NCBI GenBank assembly: GCA_008638375.1
Contig: CM018032.1
Span: 34,027,751 to 34,091,750, forward strand
Length of the DNA stretch: 64,000 nucleotides
Direction of reading: 5' to 3'
DNA from: Nyssa sinensis
Taxonomy: Eukaryota > Streptophyta > Magnoliopsida > Cornales > Nyssaceae
A program made the translations under genes and the position numbers. Shown here one piece after another: positions 1-10,466 of this stretch. Numbering within the stretch: the stretch's first letter is position 1; each line of letters begins with the position of its first letter. The notes under the pieces are model-generated. The model searched no databases and had not been told where the DNA came from. It was given only the letters and a program-made list of their open reading frames with translations.

Positions 1-386
1 AAATAAAGCGTACCTTTAGGGTTTAGTTTATAGACCGTGGCCTTCCTAAGTTGATTAGGATTTGATGCCATGAATATAGGGATTTGATCATCGGAGATTG
101 CAGTTACCTTGTGGAGTATTGCATAGAGATAACCATAGATAGTAGTTCCCTTATTGAAGACTGTTTCCTTGTTTGAAGACTGTTCTCTTGTCGAAGACTG
201 TTTCTTTATTCCTTGCTCGGCATCCGCTAAGGCGGTGACGAGGTCTGGAGTGTTGATCTGGACCCTGTGATAAGTTCTGAGACCCTTGTCCGGATATGTA
301 TGCTCTGAAGGTATAAGTTTGGTCACTTCCGACCTTTTGTTCTGATGTGTCAAATGCTGATTGGCCTGCCCTTTTATGGTATATCA
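1..386 (-). mobile_element. Partial LTR of the same Tat/gypsy family as 19427-31400, inverted
   Basis: Read on the minus strand from 386, the sequence begins TGATATACCATAAAAG and matches the first part of the LTR at 19427-20061, with many substitutions and small indels. The LTR runs off the left edge of the window. The sequence to the right of 386 does not look like a polypurine tract, so this is a 5' LTR (with its element to the left) or a solo LTR. It is clearly more diverged from the 19.4-kb LTR than that element's two LTRs are from each other. Confidence 0.85.
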
Positions 387-1251
387 GTATGTATATGTTT
401 TAAATTCATGAACATAAAGATCAAACCAATTCTATCATGGTTTAGGGGAGGAGGGGATTTAGTGCATAGCTACAGATATTAACCATGAAGGAAAAATGGG
501 ATTGCTCTGTCAAAACAGGACAGGATAATATACCAAATTGAGAAAAGAGTTTTTGAATATAAACCCTGTATGTTCCTTTTGTTGTTAAAGCAACATCTGT
601 AGTTTGCCCTTTATATTGAACTGAAAGATACATCCTTCCAAATATACATTGTTGGATTTTCTAGTCATACACTTGTATTTCAAGGAGGGGTCAATGCTCA
701 CATATTCCACTCTAAGAGAAAATACTTTGCCCAAATAATGTCAAAAGTTAGCTCTGTGTCCAATCTCCCAGCACCCACATTGGTGGGACTAATACTGGGT
801 AGTGCCTTTTGTACTTATAACTCAAGGATGAAATTATCATCCCAAAGTTACATTCTAATCTAAACCAGCAGTGACTATGAAGAACTAGTATCCTTGGGTT
901 GAATCCTTTAGGGTTGGAAGCACATAGCCACTTGGAAAATCTCTACTAGATTAAATGACTGCAGCCTACTACCATGAATTTAATTAGGTGAAATATTTTG
1001 ATATCCCCCTTAACTAACTTAAGCTTAAATAGGATTATTATTGAAGGTTCTATATATTCGGTAATAGCTCTCAGGACATTATAATAAGAATTCATTCCAA
1101 ATGTTGGCAGGTGGGTTAATTGAGTAGGTAAGGGCCTCTATTTGTTGTGTAATAGTTAGTTAGTTCCAAGGATGTTCACACCTTTGGAGAGTGTGTTTTC
1201 TCATTTCTGATCTCCTTTATCCAGTTGAAGAATATATTTCCCTATTTTTCT
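387..1251. other. Non-coding AT-rich stretch, no gene seen
   Basis: No open frame with recognisable content and no RNA gene was found. Short ORFs here lack family signatures. Confidence 0.5.
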
Positions 1252-1282
1252 TTCATTCATTCATTCATTCATTCATTCATTC
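1252..1282. repeat. (CATT)n microsatellite
   Basis: About eight tandem copies of a TTCA/ATTC tetranucleotide. Confidence 0.9.
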
Positions 1283-2239
1283 TCAAGCCTCAATCAGAAT
1301 ACCCCTCTTCTTAGCAAGATATCATCTAAAATAACCAAAGAATGTGACTTGCATTAGCTGTGACAGTTCAATCCTGCTCATCTAAACTTATAATCTGCGA
1401 AAGTGGTCCAGGCTCATGTTCTTCACACAAGGCATAGGGTCCAATTTTCACACTTGTTAGATGAGCTGCCCACCTCTGTCAACTGTTGCCATACGAATAG
1501 TGGAGTCTACCTAGGACACCATAATAGGAAGAATACATATCTTAACTTTCTTATAGGATACAAATTTTAATTGAAGAGCTTCCATGAAGGAGATGGCTGA
1601 AACTAGTGTGCTAGAAGGCAATATCTCCCTCGAGGCTTCTAACTTGAGCAACTTAATTGCTTTATCAGAGATTGCAGTGGCCAATAATTAAGGCAGGACC
1701 AAAGGTGCACAATCAATCTTGTGGGCTATATATCAACCTCCGATCATCTGCAATTCTTTTTTCCATCTCTCTCCCCCCTTCTCCTTCGGTCAGCTATCAG
1801 GAAAGTGAAAAAAAGGAAGTTCCAAGTTAGAAGTCCCCTCCCCTCCGAAAACATAACCATAGTGCATTTTGCTATGGGAAATTGCACATTTCAACTGAAT
1901 CCTATGCACATTACTGCCCAAATATGCTAGACGTGTGCAGGGTTGGAGCCAAGAGTTCAGGTTAGTATAAAACTCACTAATAAAATCAGATTTAATTTCA
2001 TAAAATTTATAATTAAAAAGTACAAATTTTAAAAGTTTGATTATAACATTTTCCAAAAATATATATTTGTAACTTTTGCACTTGTACATGAAATTCACCC
2101 CTTTTGGGATTAATAAAGGAGAAGATAGAGTTAAAAGCTTCATCAATTTCATTGGAAAATTGGAAAGACCTTGCCAATTGAGTATGCAGGTTGGTGTATT
2201 CACCTCTGAACACCCAGTCGTTCCTAGACTTGCAAATTT
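1283..2239. other. Non-coding stretch, possibly LINE-derived
   Basis: No intact gene. It lies downstream, on the minus strand, of the LINE remnant at 2240-2900 and could include decayed LINE sequence, but no motif was clear enough to call. Confidence 0.35.
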
Positions 2240-2900
2240 TTGAAAGGGAGGTAGCAAAGATTGTGGGCCATTTGGAACTGAATTAATCCGTTTTAAAAAC
2301 AGCCAAGACTGTTATCTCTAATCCAGCTCCATATGGATTTATCATTGAAAATAATTAATTGGTGATGATCCCAAATGGATGCCCACAGACTTTGGGATTT
2401 CGGACAGTCACACACGGCATGGTATGAGAAGTGGATGCTGCAGTGAGATCACATCTGGGACAAATCTTACAGTTAGAAAGCTTCCATTCATAGCTGTGTG
2501 TTGGTTAGTCAACAGTCTATCTTGAAGGGATAATCAAATAAAAGTCTTGAACTTTTAAGGAATTTTAAGTTTCAAAACCATCCCCAATCTTGGTGGTGGT
2601 TGTTATCCCCTCTGCTAGTAAGAAGGTCATACACAGCCTTAGCAGAAAACTTGCCTCCAGCATTGCAGCTCCAAGGGATAGAGTCGGCCATTGTAGCCAA
2701 ACTAGGCAAAGAAGTGGCACAAAAATTTTGTTTCATGAAATCAGGGAAAGAGGACGTGACTTCAGTCCCATTATCAAATTTGAGGCTCTCAATTCTTTTC
2801 CTTTTCCTTCGCCTTGTGGTAGTACTATGGAAAATCCTAGTATTCTTATCCCCCCGATGGGAGAAAAAAGTCCAATGGTTAGGTAATAATGATGAGTGAT
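2240..2900 (-). pseudogene. L1-type LINE ORF2 C-terminal remnant (zinc-binding RT domain)
   Basis: Minus-strand translation shows the typical end of a plant LINE reverse-transcriptase protein. A segment KFSAKAVYDLL (about 2660-2620) resembles the 'G.FS.KSAY.LL' start of the zf-RVT domain. It is followed by W-rich sequence and, around 2500-2400, a Cys-rich segment (CKICPRC...H...C) like the zinc-binding part. The frame is broken by several stops (for example near 2525) and frame changes, so it cannot make protein. No poly-A tail or target duplication was located. The family is recognised from these motifs only. Confidence 0.6.
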
Positions 2901-3442
2901 GTCTTTAGTTGTTATAATATGAAATATACGCCACATGTCAGATTCTAATATGCATATGCCCTAACACTAAACTTTTTTTCTTAGCAGGTACTGACCAAAA
3001 ATTTACTTTGGGGGAGGCAAATTTTTGCTAAATGTTAGATCATAAATTTAAAATTAAGAAGTATAAAAATCTAATTTTGATTGATAATATTTTTGATAAG
3101 TAATTAAATTCATATTAAGGAATTTAGACAAGAAGTCTAATAAAAAAAAAGACCCTTGAAAACTTTAGGGTATATAAAAAAAATCCCAAAAAGTTAATAA
3201 ATTTTTTATTGAGGGGTTAAATTGAAGTTAAAATAAGGATAAAGTGTGAAAAATTTAGACTTGGGGGGGGGGGGAATATAAATTGAAAGGTTATATTTGA
3301 AAAAAAATTGAAAGTACAAAAAAATTTGAAATAAAAAAATGAGGGCAATTGCACCCCCTAAGCCTTGACCAGCCTCGTGGGCCCTTAGTGTAATCTAATT
3401 AGAACTAGATTTTTGAAACATAACTTTTTGTTTGAGCACACA
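2901..3442. other. Low-complexity AT-rich sequence with a G run
   Basis: Contains a 12-G run at 3263-3274 and a segment near 3340-3385 like the end of a common dispersed plant repeat (a C-rich tract, then a phrase resembling 'agccttgaccagcctcg'). No gene. Confidence 0.4.
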
Positions 3443-3660
3443 AATTATAGGGTAAAAAACACTTTTGTACCTTGTAATTTATTCGAATTTTCATTTAAGG
3501 TCCTATAATTTAAAATGTTGATAAGGCCTCTGATTTAAACATTAATTTCAATGTAGGCGCCAAAATGGAACGACCATTAACAGAAGTAGATAACATGCTT
3601 AACGCACTAACTCATGTGTCCTTAAAAATTGCCTCACATGTATTTACTAATTCTCTCTTT
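3443..3660 (+). repeat. Dispersed repeat copy A, first part
   Basis: Matches the reverse complement of about 32220-32040 over roughly 200 bp. Shared words include ACTTTTGTACCTTGT against ACTTGTGTACCTTGT, 'tttaaacattaatttcaatg' and 'aacggaagtagat'-like stretches. It is therefore one of two inverted copies of a repeat family in the window. The form (gene-poor, T-rich, diverged) would fit the terminal region of a DNA transposon, but no target duplication was found. Confidence 0.65.
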
Positions 3661-4967
3661 TTAAAAAAAGTTAATTAGCCTTAAGTCCTTGAAAGAGATG
3701 TTTAATTATTTTAAGATCCGCACTTTTTTTAATTGTAAGGTGAAGTGCATGATTGTTTCTAATTTTTAGCTTAGGTCCATATTAATGACATGACATTTAA
3801 TAATTTTTCATAAATGGCAACAATACCCCCTAATGAAATTTTCACGCTTATCTATCCAAGAAATCGAGAAACCTCCATTGCCACTGCTTCGGCATTGCAA
3901 AGAGCCATGTTGCACCATTGGCACAATGCTTGCTTCATCATCATCAACATAAACCCATTTTCTCACTGTTCAATTAAATCATTATGCCATCATCCCAACC
4001 TGCTTCAACTTCAAAATCATATGTCAACAAAAAATGCAATTGATTCAACAAGTCAACTCCCTTTCTCTCCAAAACTAATCTCTCTCGCCCCTCCCTCTCA
4101 TGGCTTTCACTGATGTTGTTGCTACCAAGCCTATCAAGAATGAGACAAAGCCACCAATGGACACCGCCAACCATGACCACAACCATCCTCCCATGGTTCA
4201 ACAGCGCCATTCCAAAGGGAAGCTTCCTTTGAATAGAAAAAAAAAAAAAAAAAAAAAGACGAGGTTGTGTACGCGGATGGTAGCTTTGGTGGTGGGATTT
4301 GCATCTATGGCTGGGTTGGTGGTTTTTTAAGGAGAGAAAGGAGAAAATTACTTCGAGACAGATGCAAATGATTTGGGTAAATGAAATTTCTCAACTTTCA
4401 TTAGAAAATTGCAGTATTAGAATGGAAGAAAGAATGAAGGAGCGATACTGTAAAATTTTACAATTTCTGAGACTATAAAATTTTAAAATAAAAGGTGCTT
4501 GTAATACTAATTTTTTTCAACATGTTTTTTGCTATCCTGAAAGTCTATTTTGACCTTCCAATATATAACTCAAAAACTCAATAAAACTAACAATAATTGA
4601 GAATTTTCTCAATTTTTATGGAACTGTAAAATTTTACTATCTCGTTAGGATGAAATTTATAGTTTGGTGTGAATTGTTTTTCCATATTTTCATATGTGAT
4701 ATGGATTTTGTTTTATAGATTTCAATTTTTAGAATCCCAATATATAGATTTTATTAAAAATGGACTTATATTTCATAAGTTATTGAATTTTGAAATTTGA
4801 AAAACTTCCTTGAATAAGTCTCCCGATTTTATAGGCAATTCAGTTAGAATAATGGCATTTTAGTCCCATAATAATTGGAGGACTTTTGAGGTTAATATGT
4901 TTAAGTGTGGATCCCATTATAATTTCTATCCTTTTTGGGGATTCCTACCCGAAGCAACCCTTTTAAA
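3661..4967. other. Insertion-like stretch between the two parts of repeat copy A
   Basis: This segment has no counterpart in copy B (31830-32220). It contains an ORF at 4100-4330 (76 codons) with a 21-A run at 4237-4257 coding for lysines and a short hydrophobic C-terminus. The ORF is unrecognised and could be chance. The rest is AT-rich with no motif. Confidence 0.3.
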
Positions 4968-5160
4968 AACTCACTTTCTCTCTCGAAATTCTTCTCGTCT
5001 ACCTTTCTCATGGTTGACTCTATCTCTCTCTAAAAACTCCTATCTCTCTCTATCTCTCTCAATTTCTCTCATCCCCCTCCTTATGCAGTCAAATCTCTCT
5101 CCTCGTAAGAACACCTTTTTTCTCTATCTTCCCCATATCAAAAAGTTTCCTTAGTGATCA
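4968..5160 (+). repeat. Dispersed repeat copy A, second part (CT-rich)
   Basis: A pyrimidine-rich segment with 'catggttgactctatctctc' that matches the reverse complement of about 31990-31840 in order ('catggtcgactctctctctc', then 'aatttctctcat' and 'cagccaaatctctctc'). Together with 3443-3660 it makes one copy of the family. Confidence 0.6.
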
Positions 5161-6278
5161 ACTACATCATATTATTCCTTTTTCATGACCTATTTTCTAT
5201 TTAATCTTCACTTTATTTTTCTGTTATCCTCTGTTTAGATGCCAAGAAAAGGTGAAAAATATAATGGTATGTAATGGATGTTCCGCGCTTGCCACGTGAC
5301 ATACACAGAAGTTGCAATGCACTTATGGCTGAAAAAGATCGGAACCTCCACGAATTGGAGTACGACGCTTCTAAAGAACCCCATACAAAGAATAAGGCCC
5401 ATGGAAAAACCAGCTTTTGATCCATGGGCAAAATATGAAATGGAATCCTTGAACTAGAAGGATCCATCTTCTACAACAACAGATATCCTGCAGAATTGGT
5501 GAGGACTATGTTGAGCACGAGTTTCCTGAAGAACCTCATCGGTCAAGAACTCCTTGAAAAGTTCCACGACATGCCCTTACTTAACATAGATTCCCAAGAG
5601 ACCTAGGGACAAGTCTCAAGAGACTCCCAGAGTCTAGGCATGCACTTATTCGAGATACTCGGGGTCTTATTGTATGGTGGCCTAAGTATGAGAATTCTCT
5701 AAAGTACTTTGCATTAAATGAGAAAGTGATCAAAGTTCATTCCACATTTAATGAAACAATACTTTGGTCTATACCTAGGGTTTTGGGATTATGACCTTCA
5801 TTAATGACAACTAAAAGTAATGACATTTAAAAATCAACACTTGTCCAATCAACTGTTACGTAGCAAAAGGAAAACCCTTCCCACCTAAAGCTAACATACT
5901 TGGCACGTGCTCCCTTAGCTATAACTATAGGACAAAGATTCCAATGAAAACAACAAGAAAAACAGTGACAATGAGAGGAACAAGAAATTAATATGATTGA
6001 ACTCCATTAAAGAAGTCGTCATTAATACCCTAGGAAAGATACTCTGAATCTTTTTCTTCATTGAACACATATCCAGTTTGTCCCTCTCCTTCCTAGAATC
6101 CTATCTCCTTGGTTAACTCATACCTTATCTCTAGAACCACTTCACTTTGTAGTGTCATTAATGGTATACTTACTATTCTTTGACTTATCCACGTAATCTC
6201 CCTACAAAAACTGGAGAGGCTCTATCTCATTGCCTCACATTCTCTAAATCTTTGGGTACATAATCCCTACCATTCACA
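5161..6278 (+). mobile_element. Degenerate LTR-like stretch ending at a primer-binding site
   Basis: No gene. The right end reads ...CATTCACA followed by TTTTGACGACTCCACTGGGA, the arrangement of an LTR end (CA) followed by a PBS of the TGGCGACTCC type. The LTR start could not be placed, so only the right boundary is supported. Confidence 0.4.
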
Positions 6279-6720
6279 TTTTGACGACTCCACTGGGACT
6301 TTGGGAGTAGTATACATCAAATGGCACCAACCGTGCTTACTGAGAAGTGGGCTCAATATTGAGAACCCTAACCCAGAAGATAATGCCCTCCTCTTCATAA
6401 ACCTTACAAGAGGAACAATTGTGCAAACACAAGAAGGAGGTTTCACACTCTTTACTTAGGCAACATCCTCTTTACATACCCTAGGGATGTGAGCGTGTTG
6501 ATACTAGTTATTCTTCCTTATGGGGTGGCTCTAAGGCCCCCCTGTACAGCAAGGATATCCCCTTCATACTACCATAGTGGTCTTGCACCAAATGACCCCC
6601 TTAATTCTTGTCTTACAGGCAATATAACAGACGCAAAAAGTCATGCTTGACACCCTCCTCAATGGAGAGAGAGGAAGAGAGCCCACACCTAGTGGCTTAG
6701 TAGGGCTCCCTAATCCCCTT
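6279..6720 (+). mobile_element. Retrotransposon leader and broken gag start
   Basis: A PBS-like sequence TTTTGACGACTCC (6279-6291) is followed about 30 bp later by ATGGCACCAACCG (6321). The frame stops after 13 codons. The same leader and start occur inverted at 8880-8836, which shows the two are related copies. The rest of gag-pol is not present. Confidence 0.5.
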
Positions 6721-6725
6721 ACAAT

Positions 6726-8378
6726 TGTCACGACCCTAATTTCGAAGTGATCATAGGGTCATTTGAACCCTAACTGGAAGGTAATTAGACTAATCAACCT
6801 AGTCAAGAGTATCAAAAACAATCATTTTTTTTGAATTATTTCCTTTCATTTATTTCATTTCGTTTTCATACTTATATTTGTTCAAGCCTCGTAACGGGAT
6901 TAATTGAAGCTAACTATCATCAAGTCAAACTCTACAAAAATTTCCATTAATAATATACAAGTAAATTATTTAGAGCTAACTCTACTGTCCAATAATATAA
7001 GTATATAAACACAAGGTCATGATATGGTATAGACACCCTTGCACAAAATGAATATAGGTGATAAGGCCTGAAGTCTGTCTTTTGTTCGAGATCAATCCTG
7101 TAATTGTCATCTACAAGTCCAATACCTACCATTCCCATGAACTGTAGGGTGAGCCATAATGCTTAGTAGGATTTCTCAAAACACACAAGTACACAGGATG
7201 CAAAAAATAATCCAAGCCTTATGTAGGGCAACCCTAATGTCTAGCATGCACACATACACACAAGAAGTATGATATACAGGTCAACAGACACAGGTACACA
7301 AATGAGCATTAACATGCTAACATACAATGAAGCAACTATATAGCAACAATAAGATGAATTATATTGCAAGTCTCCAAATACACTATGATTTGAATGCATT
7401 GAAAATGTTTATTCTAATTCCATTACTCGGAAAGTGAATTGTGATAAGTAAACCTTTATTATGATATGAGATCTCTTCACGCTACTAGGTCACATGTATT
7501 GTAATATCACATGGTGGCGTATCATTCACGGTTAACAGGAGCATATCGTTTAAGCAACCTAGTGTGCGTATCGCATGAAGCCGTGCTTGTCCAATTCTGT
7601 ATTGCTGTGATGGCAATAGCCGTATTATTGTGGCCTCAGTAATGAGCATCTAAACCTCATGTTTTATATGAAAGCCTTATTTTATAACTCATTGCCTATC
7701 TAGGCAAAATTTTTGAAGGGATTGTTGATTGAAAAACTATTTCTTGATTATTTTTTGAATGATTGTTTTATAGCAATATCGTTGAATGTTTATCGTTTAC
7801 AGTAATGTTATTGAAATGTTCTATATCGTGTTTTGAAAAGTGAAAATTGATGTAAATTTATCGGGACACTTCTTTATAAAAAAACTCGATTGGTTGAAAA
7901 CCCATGACATAGTATTGATATTATTCACTGAGCTTCGTTTAGCTCACCCCAGCTTCCTCAACATTTTTAAGGTAATGGAGAGTAAAAGAGAAATGTGGAG
8001 ATAGCTTTGAGGGAGCTAATTATGTGGAGATGGAAGGCTTTTGATTAGAGTACAATCTTGAGACGAGGCTATGTTTTTGTCTATTTGTGGTATATAACTT
8101 TTACAGACAAGCTTTTATGATGTACTCAAACACTAGTAGTAATGTTACTCAAGAAAGTATGTATTGAGGACTTTATGATAATAGATGATGACATGTCGAT
8201 GTATGCTTCTAAAGGAGGATGGTTTGATTAGTGGGTTGCGAGAGTTTGATGTTTCCGCTTTATATTTTGATATTATCTTGTACAAAATTGCATCTCATTG
8301 ATATTGTACAACCTTAAGGATCAATCATAACTTGGGATTCCACCTAAAGATGTATAAGGTGGGGTACAGGATGTGACA
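6726..8378 (+). mobile_element. LTR-like block (TGTCACGACCC...GATGTGACA)
   Basis: Starts TGTCACGACCC and ends GGATGTGACA, followed by TTTGGTACCATC, which looks like a decayed tRNA-Met PBS (TGGTATCAGAGC). Near 7930 it has the 'cttcgtttagctcacccc' text common near the 3' end of long gypsy LTRs. The flanking 5-mers (acaat / tttgg) do not match, so it is not a clean solo LTR. No coding sequence inside. Confidence 0.5.
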
Positions 8379-8880
8379 TTTGGTACCATCTATATGACAT
8401 TAAAAGCAACATCCATAGTCGTGTGGGCTTCCTCGAGCTGTATAGTGGCAGCTGGATTAGAGGGTCCAGTTCGACATGTTTGAGACTACTTGCCCTCTTT
8501 TTTTGTTGTTTAAGATAGCGTCAAGGGTGAGATGATGAGTTTGCTACATGGCTTTCAAAACCATGACTAATGCAAGATCACTGGTGTGGAAAAAAGGATA
8601 ATGTACCTGAGGTGTAGGGAATCTTTCAAATGCCCCATGTGGAGGGACAGTGGTCGTTGGCATGTTGACGCCTTTAGGGATATGAGAAGACGCGGGCGAA
8701 GAGGATTTAACTTGAGAAGGGGGTACAAGCCCTTTATGTGGCAAGGTTGTGCTTCTGGTAGAATCCACAAAAGGTGGTGTAACCTCCTCTTGAGCATGAG
8801 GCCCAGTGTTGAGACCACTTCGTTGAACAGCGGTTGGTGCCATCCTTCATGTATACAACTCCTCAGTGGAGTCGCCAAAA
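8379..8880 (-). mobile_element. Retrotransposon leader and gag start remnant, inverted
   Basis: On the minus strand a PBS-like TTTTGGCGACTCCACTGAGG (about 8880-8861) is followed by ATGGCACCAACCGC at 8843, opening a 99-codon frame to 8544 that is rich in Pro, Ser and Thr. This resembles the disordered N-terminus of a gypsy gag, but no gag core domain is visible. It is the inverted partner of 6279-6720. Confidence 0.5.
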
Positions 8881-9213
8881 TATAGGTGGTTAGGAGTTGT
8901 TGCAGGGTGTGGGAGAAGAGGATATCGTAGTTTGTGTGAGGAGATCATGGAATTTGTTTAGAGAGCAGTAAGTACACATCGGATAACACCATGGACTAGT
9001 GAGGTAAGGTGGTTAGGATAGAAGGTTTGAGCGATCCAGAAAATAGGGATTGAAGGAAGGAGGGACAGAGGTGAATCTCTATCAAATCTCATGCATTAAA
9101 TCAATATTTTAAAATCCAGACCGTTTACAAAACCGTAAAACAAACTAGGTCACGGGTTACCAGTTCAACCATCAGGGTTAACCAGAATCAAATTGTGATG
9201 TCATAATTATGTC
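8881..9213 (-). other. Probable end of the LTR belonging to the 8880 leader
   Basis: Lies directly upstream, on the minus strand, of the PBS-like site, so an LTR end is expected here. No clear CA terminus is preserved and no gene is seen. Confidence 0.3.
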
Positions 9214-9218
9214 ATAAA

Positions 9219-9470
9219 TGTCAATTTGGGTTTTGTTCTGAATGTCTCTCCTTGTGAGAGTTGCTCACTTTATATAGAAACTGTCGGGCCTAATTACAAG
9301 GTTGAAAATCAGCCATTACATTGGATTATGCAAGGTAAGAATAAACGCCTATCAATTATATGCCCATATACAATATACTCTTCTATATATAGCTAGACTA
9401 AATAATGTAGAATATATGCTGCCTTAACAGACTTAGGCCAGCTCATATCCAGTTGTCAATTCTGCTAACA
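9219..9470 (-). repeat. Copia 3' LTR
   Basis: 252 bp. Read on the minus strand it begins TGTTAGCAGAATTG and ends CAAATTGACA. The target duplication ATAAA is at 9214-9218. Confidence 0.95.
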
Positions 9471-9480
9471 TCCCCCCTCA
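9471..9480 (-). other. Copia polypurine tract
   Basis: The minus strand reads TGAGGGGGGA directly before the 3' LTR, the expected plus-strand priming site. Confidence 0.85.
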
Positions 9481-9489
9481 AATTGATGT

Positions 9490-10461
9490 TGGACGATATA
9501 GAAGCATCAATTTGTTAACCAGGAACTGATGGCGAGGATGGGAGAGAAGCCTTAGTGAAGATATCAATAGTTTGGTGTTCAGTAGAAATGTGTGGAAGAG
9601 TAATCTCCTGGTGAGCAAAGGCTTCATGAATGGAATGACAATCCACTTCAATATATTTGGTGCGCTCATGAAAAATGGGATTGGCAGCAATCTGAATAGC
9701 ACTGGTATTATCAGCATGAAGAGGAGTAGGAGTAAGCTGTGGAACACTAATTTGGCCTAACTACCCTCGAAGCCATACAATTTCAAAACATGCAGACGAT
9801 ATAGCTTGATATTCAGACTCGGTGGATGACTTCGAGACATGAGCCTGCTTCTTACTCTTCCAAGAAATGAGGGCATCGCCAAGAAACATACACCAACCTG
9901 TAACAAAATGACGTGTATCCGCACAACCAGCCCAATCGGCATCACTAAAACCCTTCAACTGTAAAGAATTCCCTAAAGAAAAAAACAAGCCGCGACCAGA
10001 TGTCCCTTTGAGATATCGAAGAAGACGACAGACAGCAACCAAATGAGTCTGACACGAAGCCTGCATAAACTGACTGACCTACTGAACAGCAAACGAGATA
10101 TCAGGTCGAGTAATGGTCAAATAATTCAAACTGCCCACCAGCTTGCCAATACATCGAAGGATCAGATAAAAGATCACCACTTGCCTGATGCAGTTTCAAA
10201 TTGACCTCCATGGGTGTAAGAACCGAATTACCATCTTGAAGGCCTACTAAAGAAAGAAGTTCTTGGGTATACTTATGCTGATGTAAGAGCATGCCATTCG
10301 GACAATGTTGAACCTCAAGTCCAAGAAAATACTACAGTGGACCAAGATCTTTCATATGAAACGAAGATTTAAGACGCTGTCGGAGTTGCTCAATTAATTG
10401 GAGATTAGATCCAGTAATCACAATATCATCGACATACACAAGAAGTATAACGATCCCAAGG
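9490..10461 (-). pseudogene. Copia pol, 3' part: RT from the YVDD motif through RNase H
   Basis: Minus-strand translation begins with VYVDDIVITGSN (RT catalytic YVDD, about 10440-10405) and continues through HKYTQELL and TPME text (10290-10200). It then reads into RNase H: FSDADWAGCADTRH (about 9950-9910), SKSSTESEYQAIS and EIVWLRG (to about 9762). The end of RNase H (IQIAANP.FHERTKYIE-like) continues in another frame to about 9490, so at least one frameshift is present. A stop interrupts the region near 10079-10081. This half is separated from the rest of RT by the insertion at 10467-14659. Confidence 0.9.
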
Positions 10462-10466
10462 TTAGT

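Noticed and set aside
4100..4330. Small gene with a Lys-rich run and hydrophobic C-terminus
   Set aside because: The frame depends on a 21-A homopolymer, there is no homology I recognise, and it lies between parts of a repeat.
6726..8378. Clean solo LTR
   Set aside because: Flanking 5-mers do not match, and a PBS-like site follows, so it is more likely part of a truncated or rearranged element.
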